Both the position numbers and the translations under genes were made by a program. Shown in pieces: positions 1 through 11,000 of a DNA stretch of 64,000 nt. This DNA is from Bimastos eiseni (lineage: Eukaryota; Annelida; Clitellata; Crassiclitellata; Lumbricidae), in the NCBI GenBank assembly GCA_959347315.1, contig OY365815.1, positions 17,633,709-17,697,708 on the forward strand, read 5' to 3'. The notes beneath the pieces were generated by a model. It had not been told where the DNA came from. It saw nothing but the letters and a program-made list of their open reading frames with translations, and ran no database searches. Within the stretch, counting starts at the first letter, position 1. Every line of letters starts with the position of its first letter.

Positions 1-609
1 CAAGTGCTGGCCATCATTAAGGATGGGGCGAAGAGTGAAACAGTTTGTGGGGGTAGGGGAAGGGTCAGCTGGGCTTACCTGTCCGGCTCCAACGAAGTCC
101 AAGTGCGTATGGTTGTTAAGACGAGACGGGAGGCCAGTGGAAGATATATACTGCTCAAATACGAAGGCAAGTAATGAAAGTTACATACGCACTGCTGCCG
201 TCTTAATTAGCGTCACCCTGTTCAAATGGTTACGAACAACTCATTGTCGCTATCGTCGTCGTTGATACCATAGTCACTATCGTCGTCGCCGTCGTAACCG
301 TTGCTTTCGCCGTCATGAAGTTCTCTTCTGCTTCCAGTTCTTCCTCCTTGTAATCCCTTTTCAATACGATCACTATCATAATCATCATTCATGTCGTCGT
401 CGTCGTCGTCATAATCGTCATCATTTATTTACATACATACATAACAACCGTTATCATCCCTAGCTGCGTAATAATCATCTTCCCCAACATCGCTAAGCTA
501 TCATTACAGCGACGCACAGAAGCTAAAACAGGATGCAACACGAAACAACAACCTGAGCAACATGAAACATCTATGAACAACCTGAAGCAACTGGATCCTT
601 ACGTTGTAG

Positions 610-765
610 TGACTGGTTGTGCGGATGTTCCACTCTCTCCCGGAACCTGGATTCGTCGCGTTTCGTCGACAGAGGCGCTGGTGGGGTGCACGGCTCGTAG
701 CGACAGCTGGCGACTCATCTGCGAAAACGAACTCTGGACCGGAATCGTCGGTAACTGCTCTGAAG
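610..765 (+). CDS. Exon encoding CCP/Sushi-like four-cysteine module
   Basis: A 52-codon open exon between an acceptor ending TTGTAG and the donor GAAG|GTAGGA. Both boundaries are phase 1, the usual signature of a shuffled extracellular module. Cysteines occur in TGCADV, VGCTAR, LICENE and GNCSE, with tryptophans in GTW, DSWRL and LWTG. The W-x-L-x-C-x4-W-x-G-x4-C core is CCP-like, but the C1-C2 and C2-C3 spacings are somewhat short, so it may be a divergent or different Cys module. The partner exon upstream was not found. Confidence 0.45.
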
Positions 766-3700
766 GTAGGATTTCCGTTTAAATACAATATAAGCTAATA
801 AACTCATTATTTATTGATTTTTAAAATAATTTGTATTAATAAAACCCGATTAAGCCATTAATGACAACCTGTTTATTTTAGCTTATTTATAGAAACGACT
901 CCTTTTCGGTTGTTATAGTCCTGTCGGAAAGCACTGCCGTTCACCTTCTGATTCTGTGATTCATATACGGTTTCAGAAGATGTGACTTCACGGACTTCGC
1001 AAGGTGACAGACCCGGTCGTCTTGTAACCTCGTGAGGGGACAGCTCCGGTCGTCTTGACTTGTGAAGGGACAGAATCTCGGTCGTCCTGTGACCTCGCTA
1101 GGATACAGATCTGGTCGTCTTGTAGCTTCGTGAGGGGACAGCTCCAGTCGTCCTGTGAGGTCGCAAGGGGACAGACCTGGTCGTGTTGTGACTTTGCAAT
1201 GGTACAGACCCGGTCGTCTTGTGAGGTCGCAAGGGAATCGAGGAATTGGTACATTGATATTCAAACACAGACCTGTAGTGCATTGGAAGGTTGTCACGTA
1301 CAGAGTTACGCGAGAGGTCTTCGCTCTCCACCATATGGCGATTATCTCGAAACATACGTGTAGGCCTAAGCGTGCCATAGAACAAACTTTTTCCACAGAT
1401 AACCTCAAAGGCGTTCTGATCTTTCAACTTATAATGTCTTACCGTACTGAGGCCTAAGTTGTAGCTGTGAATAAGTGAATCCCTGACTCGTATGCTATAG
1501 CTAAATGTTTTACCGTAGTATGCAGGCAGATCTGAACTGAAAACGTTAATATCTGCTATGAAAATAAGAGACATGCATCTGTTTGAACTTTGGTTGCAGG
1601 TTTCTCCACCTGGGCAGATGGATTGTCGAAACGGGGAGTGTTTCACCTACCACTTGGTAAGAATACGATTTTGCTTATTAACATAGTATAGTAAAGAAAT
1701 TATGACATCATTTGTCACTTCATGTGAGCCAAACTCATCCGATTTCTGACCCAAGTTGGATAAAATTCTTCAATATATCTGATATCAGAGTCCGTGTTAT
1801 CTTTTATAGCAGGCCTATTAATGTTTTCAAAAGTCGTGTGAGTAGGCCCTATGTGCCTGTCTCGGCATTCCGAAGCCAAAACTTATGCCTGCATCGGCGT
1901 CTTAGGAAAAAATGGTTCTATGATTCTCTCAAGAATGTGGCTTGATTTACCACTAGACTCAACCGCAGACTATGCTCATTTACTCATTTATCAATAATTC
2001 CTGATTCAATAATTCACTTATGCAGTTGGGGCCTTAGGCTCGCGCCTAGTGCGCCTACTGGTAAACGAGACACTGAAACCAGTTGTAGTCTACTTCTACA
2101 GAAATAAATTTAGTCAATACAGTCTTCGCAATTCATTCGTTCATTTTCTATAACAAACTCGCAAACAACGTTCAATTCACCTCGCCTCCCCGCCGTCCAT
2201 CCCTCTCTAAAATTAATTTTCATCGGTCGAACGCCCACGGCAAATTCCCTCCAACAAGCGAATATTGGCCGACGAAGCAGAGGCGCCTCTATCTTAGCAC
2301 ACTTCATACATAATGTCTCGCTAGAGCAGACACTATCATGGCCCCACAACTCAGTGACTGAACAGAAGAAGTGTGGTCTGTAGGCTGTGTTGCTTTTGAA
2401 AGGGTACTTAATTTACAATGTTCATTTATTGAAATTCTTGCACCTGAGTAATTATTATTTGTACAATAACTTTACACAAAACCCTTCAAAGCCCATACAA
2501 TAGTATCGTATTCGTTTAATTTCTAGTGTTCCGCGGAAATGCCAGCAAATGTTGGAGGTTAACAGAAGCGCTGCGGTACTTTATATTTCTACTCGAGTAC
2601 AACTTAAGTGCAATTTTACTTTTATTGAGACCTAAGTATTTATACTAGAGACTGCGTGTGCGAAAAGAGTTCTTCAGAATGGAGAAGTAAAGCATACGAA
2701 GAACTGACTATTAGCTTTCAGAGACACTCGGATAGATTACCAATTAGCTTTTAGTGATTAATTCCTACGGTTTGTGCGCTTTGGAAGTTTGCTATGAAAA
2801 TAAATACATAATTGACTTAGCCTTAATTCTTCTTCCGGTGGCCTAAGTACTTGTACTCATACTTATACTTAATACCAAAGGAGTAGCACTCATATTTGTA
2901 ATTAAGACTTAAATCCTGCATAATTGAAACATATCCGGTAAATAAAGTGGCCACGCTAACATCTGCTTATAGCAGACACTTAATTTCTTGTCCAGCGTAA
3001 CGGGAGGGGTCCGTCTTCGGCACGATCGTCTGCTGCGTTGAATTGGCTCGCTTCTACGGTTGACCAACGAAATTATTTTCAGGGATGAACGTCACGATAA
3101 CGGCGATTGTGGCGACAACCATCGGCCTCTTCGTCGTCATCGCTGGTCTCGTCGTAGTTCGGAGGTAAATATTGAACGACGGACGATTGGCTGTCAGCAG
3201 CTGCGGAAATTTCCGACGCTCGACGTAACAGACAAACGAGGCGGACGAGTGAATGAATGAATACAACGTAGAAACGTTCTATCAGACAATGCCTACGTTG
3301 CGACTTAATCTAATATACAGCAGATCGACTCTATATGCTTCTGTAATCTATTAGAGGCTTAGAGTGTGCAGGCTCTGTCATGTCCGTATCAGTCTCTGCA
3401 GTCTGTACTGTCACTATCCCGGTCTGTCTCTGTCTAGTCTTTCAGTCTCTGAATCTATCTCTGTTGTCTTTGTATCTGTCTCTATCTCTGTTGTCCTCGT
3501 ATCTACCTCTAACTATGTTGTCTTTATGTCTGCCTCGATCGCTGTTGCCTCCATATTTTCCTCTATCTCTGACCTTTGAACTTGTTTGCCTTTCTCTCTA
3601 AACCACTAGGCCCACACGTCGTATCTTAAGAATTTAAGGAAATTCATAACTTAATCTAAATAGTTTGCCTATTAGTCAATATAATTGTAGTCATTACAAC

Positions 3701-4497
3701 CAACTTGCGAAAACACTTTAGAGAATATCTCCTGTCGTGACGCTTATGCGGCTGCAGATTCAACCACACAACGTATGCAAAGTGTGTATACAGTCTACTT
3801 CTGCGGCTGAAGCATTTCGAGTTACATCTAGTCTATAACGACATCAACTATATAATCCTCACCTTATAACCGCCTCTCACACAGCAAAACCTGACCCACT
3901 CCGAGCGTTGGCTGGATGGTTATTTGCAGTTTAACCACACTGTGTGTTAACAAAGATCATTAGCGTCGCCCTCCCTGTTATCCAGTCTTGGAACTGGCAC
4001 TGCTGGACTGCAGGAAGTGTTGGAATCATTCCGAGCGTCTTTTTCCTCGTTGCAGAAAGTACTCCACCTGGCGTCAGACTCCAAAATCTGACGTCTACCT
4101 ACAGAACGGAGGAGCTACCCCGACGGTCCGCTGCTCACTACAGGCGAACAACGAGTCACTTCCGGTACTGCCGAAGACCGTACCACCCGTTCACATCCGC
4201 GGCGCCTCCTACAGCCGGACGTGGGAACTGCAACGCCAGCAGGACTTCCGGTGGGCCCCGTGCCCCGGAAATCCTCAGACATCCTACAGGATTCGAATCC
4301 TGAACGAAAGTCCGCCACGATACGTCGAACACATCTACGAAAGCCCGAAATCAGTCCGCAAGGCGATCGAGGGAGAGGCAGGGAGGGAGAGGGAAAGAGA
4401 CAGGGAGAAGGACAGAGAGAGTGGAGGGGCGGAGTATTACGAGATCGATCCTCGTCTGACAAAAGGGGCCCCAGATTTATATCAGATGTCGCCCTAA
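610..4497 (+). CDS. Candidate single-pass membrane protein (CCP-like module, TM helix, PPxY tail)
   Basis: Assembled by reading splice sites. Exon A (610-765) is 156 bp, phase 1-1, with four Cys and the pattern C..W.L.C....W.G....C, resembling a CCP/Sushi module. Exon B (3083-3164) is phase 1-2 and encodes an N-glycosylation sequon followed by about 22 hydrophobic residues ending in RR, a transmembrane helix with a stop-transfer signal. Exon C (4056-4497) enters in phase 2 and encodes a 146-residue hydrophilic tail ending in TAA. Acceptors follow pyrimidine-rich tracts and donors are GTAGGA and GTAAAT. A joins B and B joins C in frame. The tail contains PPRY, a PPxY ligand for WW domains of Nedd4-type ligases, and tyrosines in HIYESP, EYYEIDP and DLYQMSP. 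A type I topology is inferred. No signal peptide or first exon was found, so the gene is 5'-incomplete here. The architecture recalls LDLRAD/PMEPA1-type adaptors, but homology is not shown. Confidence 0.45.
1000..1235. repeat. 33-bp minisatellite
   Basis: About seven degenerate copies of a roughly 33-bp unit containing 'ggtcgtcttgt' followed by 'cgtgaggggacag'. Because the period is a multiple of three, several frames on both strands stay open and produce repetitive pseudo-ORFs of 88-182 codons. It lies in the presumed first intron of the membrane-protein gene. Confidence 0.8.
1600..1656 (+). CDS. Possible 57-bp exon between the extracellular and TM exons
   Basis: A good acceptor (TTTGGTTGCAG) and donor (TTG|GTAAGA) bound 57 bp that are open in two frames. 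Read in phase 1, which fits the neighbouring exons, it gives a 19-residue juxtamembrane insert starting GFSTWADG. Read in phase 0 it gives PPGQMDCRNGECF, very like the start of an LDL-receptor class A repeat, but Ser sits where the first Cys is expected and the phase does not match either neighbour. It may be a cassette exon or chance. Confidence 0.25.
1657..3082. other. Non-coding stretch, presumed intron
   Basis: AT-rich sequence with no ORF showing domain similarity and no clear repeat structure. If the upstream 57-bp segment is a real LDLa start, the rest of that repeat should be encoded here, but I could not find it. Confidence 0.4.
3083..3164 (+). CDS. Transmembrane-helix exon
   Basis: The acceptor TTATTTTCAG and donor CGGAG|GTAAAT bound 82 bp. 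The in-frame product begins M-N-V-T, continues through ITAIVATTIGLFVVIAG and ends VVVRR. This is a single long hydrophobic helix followed by basic residues. Phase 1 entry fits the upstream module and phase 2 exit fits the tail exon exactly, creating R-R-K-Y at the junction. Other frames give no comparable signal. Confidence 0.5.
3330..3605 (+). repeat. Degenerate pyrimidine-rich low-complexity tract
   Basis: Rich in 'tctgtctct' and 'ctgttgtctt' words, so it yields short Ser/Val-rich open frames of no coding value. It lies in the intron before the tail exon. Confidence 0.6.
3926..4018 (-). repeat. Dispersed repeat, family R1 copy
   Basis: Shares the order 'gcagtttaac..acactgtgtg', 'cattaacgtcgccctcc' and 'ttatccag...ggaactggcactg' with 42379-42485. 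The complementary form occurs at 42018-42112 and 53815-53885. This copy ends about 40 bp before the splice acceptor of the membrane-protein tail exon. Confidence 0.6.
4056..4497 (+). CDS. Cytoplasmic tail exon with PPxY and tyrosine motifs
   Basis: The exon starts after the acceptor TCCTCGTTGCAG. The open frame extends upstream of this point, but that part lies in a dispersed repeat (about 3926-4018) and is probably intronic. The tail is Pro/Arg/Tyr-rich, has a PPRY motif near its middle and a charged run of alternating Arg-Glu (encoded by a GGGAGAGGGA-type purine tract), and ends QMSP before TAA. A plus-strand AATAAA at 4812-4817 could serve as its polyadenylation signal. Confidence 0.45.
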
Positions 4498-7044
4498 TCC
4501 TTATAAAATCATTTCAAATCATTCTGGCTAAATCAAATCATCTGATCTTAAGCAATCATTCAGCTGTTTCGTTATTCCCTCGCTATACATCTTTTCTACC
4601 CAGTATATGCAATCTACAGATAATTGGACGCTAACTACGTAGGCTTATATCACATATATAAAAATGAATGAATAACAGACATAAAAAGAACCATATGTGT
4701 GACTGTGACAAAACGTGTGACATCCTGAAATCACTGGATATTATTAAAAAGCCAGCGCAACATAAATTACATGGTATATAAATGAAAGTGATGTAAGGTA
4801 TAAATGTAAGAAATAAACAGAAATCAGTCAAAAACAAGATAGAAATATTTATTACTGTAAAACTCTGAAATGAAGATAATGCTTACAAAGCAGCTGCAAT
4901 CAATCACTCAATACCAATCAACATGTAAACAATCAACTTTTAGAACATTGCTAAGCAAGGAGGAATAAAATTCAAATTCAATCAGATGGCCTATCAATCA
5001 ATGAGTCATTTATTCTTCAGCAGCCCAAGAATGCAATCAAAAGACATGAAAAACTTTAAACTGCATTGGTGTCAAAGATACATAACCTTCAATAAGCAGA
5101 GGAACCAATTTCACTTTTGAAACAACCAATCAAATACCTTCTTTTGACCTCACCCAATTGACTAAACAACCAATCAAACGCCTTCTTTTGACTTGACCCG
5201 ATATCCAATTGACTAAACAACCATCAAGTGCCTTCTTTTGACCAAACTTTAAATTCAAAAGACTCCATTATTTAGAATCCGATCCAAAATGACTCCAATT
5301 TCATTCTGAAATCTCAAAAGCATTACCAATTTTTAACTCCCATAGTAAATTTAGATACCCAAATTATTTAAACAGACAAAAATATTTGACAAAATTACCT
5401 CAGATTAACAAATTCAACTAATAACACCTATACAAACTGCCCAAAAATACGAATCTCCAAGGTTTAAACTACTGCCATATTATCACGTTTTGTTAATCTA
5501 GTCTGGTAATCTACAGTCTCGTTATCAAGTTGCGCTGGTTGAGTCCGAATTTTACCCAAAATATGTTACATTAACACATTTTTGGGAATTCCAGACTCCT
5601 AAACTCAAAATTAAAATAACTAAAAGCCTACCAACCTACAGTCCAATGCCACACTGTGTACAACCATTTCTATTTATGATTCCTAAATATATATTATGGA
5701 TTTTATAAAGCTGGCTCTGCACGATGAAAAATCCAGAACCAGAAAAAAATCTAAAATATGTAACAAACAGTATTTCCTTGCTCCTTGCATCGATTTGGTT
5801 GACTAAGCCATATGCAAAGTTCTCTAAAAGGCAAAAGTAAATGAATCTTCCCCTGCTAATATCCTTAATACAACACAGAAAAGACTCTCATTTCAATGAA
5901 GCCTTTGAGCGAGTCCCAAATACCTTGGACATGAGCCATTGCATGACATGACACACTGCTTATTTCCCTCCCTGCATTTGCACCAAATTCTAATGTTTGG
6001 AAACAGTGGCATGTAAGTAAAACAATTAGCCTATGAAGGTTACACGTCTGCTTAGGCTCGAACCTGCAGCCCTTCAGTTACAGGCTGGTCACACTTTTTG
6101 TAACACTTTGTTAGAAGTTGCTTTCACTTAATAGGAAAACCTAGTGAATTGCCTAAATTGGAATGGATTCACTAAGTTACAAAAGAGCACTATAACCTGA
6201 TTAACATCAAAGTCTAGGCAATTTTGTAAAATAAAATGAAAACTGTAAATAATGAAAACTGTTTTGATAAGAAATTTCATGCTAGTCACGGAAACTTACA
6301 GACAGTAGTAGAAATAATTCTCATCTCCACCCAAGTCATTGGCACGATTTCAACACAAACGCATTGTAACAAGATAATTGATAAATTGATATGGCTTTCC
6401 TACAAAGCGCTATAATGGACGGAGTAGTAGTGCATCGGTGAACAATCTAACTCAAATGTAATAACTTTTCAGAGCAATGTGTACAATGGAACATGAACCT
6501 AAGGCAATTAGAACACCATGTATAACAAAATTACAAGTTTTGCACCAAAACAGTTGGCAACTTTCTCGAACAGAGCATATAAAACAAATCAACTAAATGT
6601 ACACAAGGCCAAAAATTACAAAACCAAAATCCACAATAGTGGGACTGTTCATTTACATAACAGAGTTCGTTTTTCACTTCTTTTCATTTCATTTAGGAAA
6701 TTTGTGTATAGTGCCTCTTCAAGGTGACTACTCAGAGGCACTCCCAACCCCAGTGCGGCCAAATAAAAAAAATCTTAAGATGAGAGAGGAATGCCCGAGA
6801 AGGGATTCTAGGAAGGGAACAGAGTGTCACATTGGTGTTTACACGCCAAAGCGCCACCTATTATCAATATCGACATTAAGGACCTGCTGTATTGGTTCTT
6901 TATCAATTTCAGCAAAAGCCGCCCAATAGGAACATCCACTGAACATAGAACATAGTAATGCAATTTTTATTATTCCTAATTAAAAAAATGTGAAAAATTC
7001 ACTCATTAGCTCTAAGGCAGTGACAAAACTGTAATTATCATATA
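4498..7044. other. Convergent 3' region; probable UTRs
   Basis: AT-rich DNA between the plus-strand gene ending at 4497 and the PCGF stop at 7045. Plus-strand AATAAA lies at 4812-4817. Minus-strand AATAAA lies at 4848-4853, with another near 6965-6970. The PCGF 3' UTR could therefore be about 80 bp or about 2.2 kb. No coding exon was recognised. Confidence 0.4.
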
Positions 7045-8085
7045 TTACTTTTTCTTGTTGTTTTCAACTAATTTACGCTGCACGACATACATTTTGGCTC
7101 GACCAGAATATGACTTAGATCGATTTGTCGACGTTGCAGCCCTTGTCTTGCCACTCCGGGTCGCACTTAGTCCAGCAGAACGTCTTCGAACGACCGATCC
7201 AGGACGTAGGCGCAGTCGTCGCTGAGCAGATCTGCCACGCTTGTAAGCACTTGAGGTGAATTCTCTGTAGAGATTACGGACCTCACGCGTTGAGTTTCGA
7301 TCGAGAAAGAGTTGCTCAACCTCGCTCGATCGCTTCTTAGTCGGTCGGTTTTCCTTTTTGGTCTGATCGTGGTTCTCGACGTCAGATGAGGTGAGCTGCG
7401 TCTCAAACCCACACTTCTCTTCAATATTCATTGAACTAGGAACACTTTCATCAACACGTTGTTCGTTGTCTTTTGGCGTTGTCATCGACAGTACCTTTGT
7501 TGCAACATTCGATTCTGTTAACGTTTCACAATTAGTTTTAGTGTCCTCTGACGTTTCAACCGTACAAGGATCAATTGGATCGTAAATTGAACTCGAGTCT
7601 GGTTGCTGAGATTCATTACTCTCTAAAACCCTGTTGTTCTCTTTCGTTAAAAAGTCACCAACTTGGTCACTGACCTCACCAGAGAATTCTAAAGCCTGAA
7701 TCCCATCTGGTGAAGTGTCTGCTGGAATCAGAGTTGAGCAAGATCTCTGAATGTCACTGACTGCTATGTTGCCCACATCGCAAGTTAAATCTGATGTTGA
7801 GACGTCTCCGAAAACTGTCTTCGGAATATTGGAGGTGCCGGCTGTTGTTGACAGCGAATGCTTTTGCAAAAGTTTTCGACGTTTAACAGAAATGGTTTTT
7901 GTGTCATTGGATGTTGAAGTTGCGGCCAAAGTCGTCCGCCTAAAGTCATTGTTAGCTTTTGCAGACGATGCAACTTCAGAATCACGAATGACTCTGTCGT
8001 TGTCAACTTTAAGAGCAACACTGAAGTCAACAGTTTGGCTGTTGACTATATTGTACACAACATAATACAACTTCAATGGCTCAAC
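7045..8085 (-). CDS. PCGF: PCGF last exon: end of RAWUL plus long Ser/Thr-rich basic tail
   Basis: A single 347-codon exon after the acceptor TTATTATAG. After about 12 residues of RAWUL it becomes low-complexity: Ser, Thr, Asp and Glu dominate to about residue 460, then an Arg/Lys/Ser-rich stretch ([17 protein letters not shown]) runs to the C-terminus ENNKKK. The basic end may bind nucleic acid or act as a nuclear localisation signal. Vertebrate tails are also Ser/Pro-rich but shorter and less basic. Confidence 0.88.
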   Translation of the reverse strand, partial: VEPLKLYYVVYNIVNSQTVDFSVALKVDNDRVIRDSEVASSAKANNDFRRTTLAATSTSNDTKTISVKRRKLLQKHSLSTTAGTSNIPKTVFGDVSTSDLTCDVGNIAVSDIQRSCSTLIPADTSPDGIQALEFSGEVSDQVGDFLTKENNRVLESNESQQPDSSSIYDPIDPCTVETSEDTKTNCETLTESNVATKVLSMTTPKDNEQRVDESVPSSMNIEEKCGFETQLTSSDVENHDQTKKENRPTKKRSSEVEQLFLDRNSTREVRNLYREFTSSAYKRGRSAQRRLRLRPGSVVRRRSAGLSATRSGKTRAATSTNRSKSYSGRAKMYVVQRKLVENNKKK

Positions 8086-11000
8086 CTATAATAAAAAAAA
8101 AACACAAATTCGTCAAATTAACTTAATAAAATACAATATTATAATAACTATTGCCAAAGACTTTTTTTTTTTATAAATGCATTAAAATCCCTCGGGTTTT
8201 AAAAGTATATTTTCAGCAAATGGAACAAGTTTATGCATAGATAAGGCAACAAAACATAAATATAACAATGTTGCCAATATTAACAGTGCATTAGGTAAAA
8301 GACCATCGGCTATTGAGAAAATTTTTACACACACTGCAGACTGTAAAGAATACTACCAGGAGAGTGATCAGTATTTAATATTCAAAAATCAACTTAAATT
8401 GACAGAGGTCAAAGGATGAATGCAAACTCACCCTTCTCCATGTGTATATGTTAGCAATCTCACATAGAGAATAGATGTCCTTCAGAATTTCGTCTGAATG
8501 ATAGATATCGATCTAGAAATAACAAACAAAAATATATTTCTCATACTATTAAACTGAATCGTTCCACAGGCTTCTCCAGCTACACAACCATCCTTCATTG
8601 ATCAATTTGTTTGGAGCATTCATATATCACAAAATGTTACTCTTCCAGAGTAATACATCATCTTAAACAGGCTGAGATCACCTTTAAGTTCTCTACTACA
8701 ATACATAAAATGCCCTGATACATACATACGAGTTGATTGAGAGCCGAACCAATAAAAGACGAATGTGCACTAATATGTATGGGAAAGCAATGCAGCTGAT
8801 CGTTGAAGGGTTTAAAATGACTGCAGCCTAGGCTTTGATGCCTCAAATAGAGCACTACACGTTTTCACTATAAAAGACTCTACACAACAAGTTCAAGGCA
8901 AGCAAATGGCGCCACACCAAAATCAAAGGCTATTTCAGTCAAAATTCAACAACGAATTCTAAAAGCACGTCACTCTAAATAAGTCATGGAGGATTGATTT
9001 ATAAGACAGAATATTCACTTGAAGGAGCTTTCTGTAGAAGTTACAGTAAATTGGGAGTATCTCAGTAATGTGTGTTTAAACAGCAGTAATAAATCAAAAC
9101 TAAATATACCGCTACATACATGTAAATTTGTAAACAAATCAAATTTTCCGCGAAGGAATTTCTTCAAATGTCCGACAGTCACACCAGCGGGACAGAGCAA
9201 ATGTCTCTGGTCTCTTACCTACAAATATTAACAATTTAAATCACCATTATTTCTCATTACCACAACCGTCTGTCTCAACACTAATACAAAACTCCATAAC
9301 AGTACTCTTAAAACCTCATCATCAAAAAATCATCATTGAGTGGTGCTATATAAGTGCTGTATTACATTACATTACAGGATTTGTCAGTAACTGTGAGATC
9401 CAGCTATTCGGTATAAAATTGCCAAAGCTGGAAAGTTGTGATTCACTTAAAAATTTGACTCAAAGTAAAACAGCACAACACAGGAAATGCAAATTGCATT
9501 CTTAATATCCAAGCGCATATCACAAGTGCACGCTGCACTTACTGGTTCACCGCTGGCCTGGATGCACTTCTGTCCATGAGAGGCAACCTTTGCAAAGGGT
9601 GGCAATCTACAATTTGAAATATAAACTTTTACTTATAACTGCAGCCTCACAAACCTTCAAAACACCTGATTTCTTCTTTTGCACTGCATTAAAATATCTG
9701 AGCAACGGATGTTGGTTTAAACTACGTATCATAATTATCAGTAATATATGAATCACTTAAAATCGCTTCAGAATGCATGACAAAAAGTTGCTGAAGAAAT
9801 AAAATAAAAGCCATAAGACATGGGTAAATTAAATCAATCAGCAAAAAATATAATAAAACTAGATTAAATCTAAAAAATCATTAAAATGTCAGCTTAAATT
9901 TATGAATATTAGATAAGACTGAAATCGAATTAGAGCTTAGAACAAGTCGAACTAAAAGAGGATGGTAACAATCTAATCAAACTGGCAACTTATATTAATG
10001 ATTGTTTCTTGATAACAGGGTGAACCAATATATGAATCTCGTATCTGGTACATGTATTCATTTCCGTGATTCTCCTAAAGGATGCTACCGATCACAGAAT
10101 TAACAAAAGCATGGTCCTTGAAGCATCATCAAAACACACTTCCATTTGACAGGGTTAAGCTGTTTGTCAGTACATACCGGTCGGACAGCTCAAGACAGAG
10201 GCTAACCCAATCCGGAAGCGTCTCGGACGGAGAGAGCATGCTCATCGACGGATAGTCATCTGCATGTTGCTCTGGGATGCTCACAGAGATTGGATCAACA
10301 CCTGGAAAACCATGTAATGTCAAGTACCACAGCTAGTTACACCAACCAGAGCCTACTTATAAAGCGGGATATGGATTCAAAAATCCAATGCAGCTTTCAC
10401 ACCTCAGTATAACGATAGTGACTTCATTACAAGTCAGCCTGAATGATCAGTATATTGTGAAACAACATTAGAACATCAGTTAGGTTAGCGATAAAATCAG
10501 AAAATTGATCATATCAATAAAATCAGTGTCGCTAAGTGCATTCAAGCAATCAATGATAATGAAAGTAACAAAGCTCATATAACAATTTAAGTTGTTAAAT
10601 TAGACCTGGAGTTAACCAGCTTATAACTTGAAAGGTATTAAGGTAAAGAGCACAACAGTGTAAACACAGCATTGCATTTTTGTATTCAATGATCTTGGCG
10701 ACAAAGTGCATCAGGCTATGAATGTCTAAAAGGTTGAAAAGTTTAAGGGAAGCATATAAAGTGTCATTGAACTCAGGAAGACAAAATGGCCTAAATAATA
10801 ATTTATCCTCATCTTGTTAAAATTTTAAAACCAGGATTCCTAAGTACCCTGTTCCTTTATTGGCCATAATCAGCTAGATGCTTTTAAATTCCCATCATCT
10901 TCTCTGGGAAGAGTGAAGGGAAGGATCTGTAAGAGGTTGCACTAAGATATTTGGAGCTCTGGGCACTGTCTTCAGAGGACATGTTCACCACTGCTCTACA

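Noticed and set aside
20..190. Minus-strand exon ending at a CAG|GTAAGC donor near position 80 (reads HTHLDFVGAGQ)
   Set aside because: One good donor and an open frame, but no acceptor, domain or partner exon could be supported so near the window edge.
3988..4055. ATG at 3988 as start of the tail-exon protein
   Set aside because: The segment before 4056 belongs to a dispersed repeat, and a good acceptor at 4054-4055 joins in phase to the TM exon.
7751..8065. Plus-strand frame opposite the PCGF tail
   Set aside because: Shadow of a confirmed coding exon, with no start context or domain.
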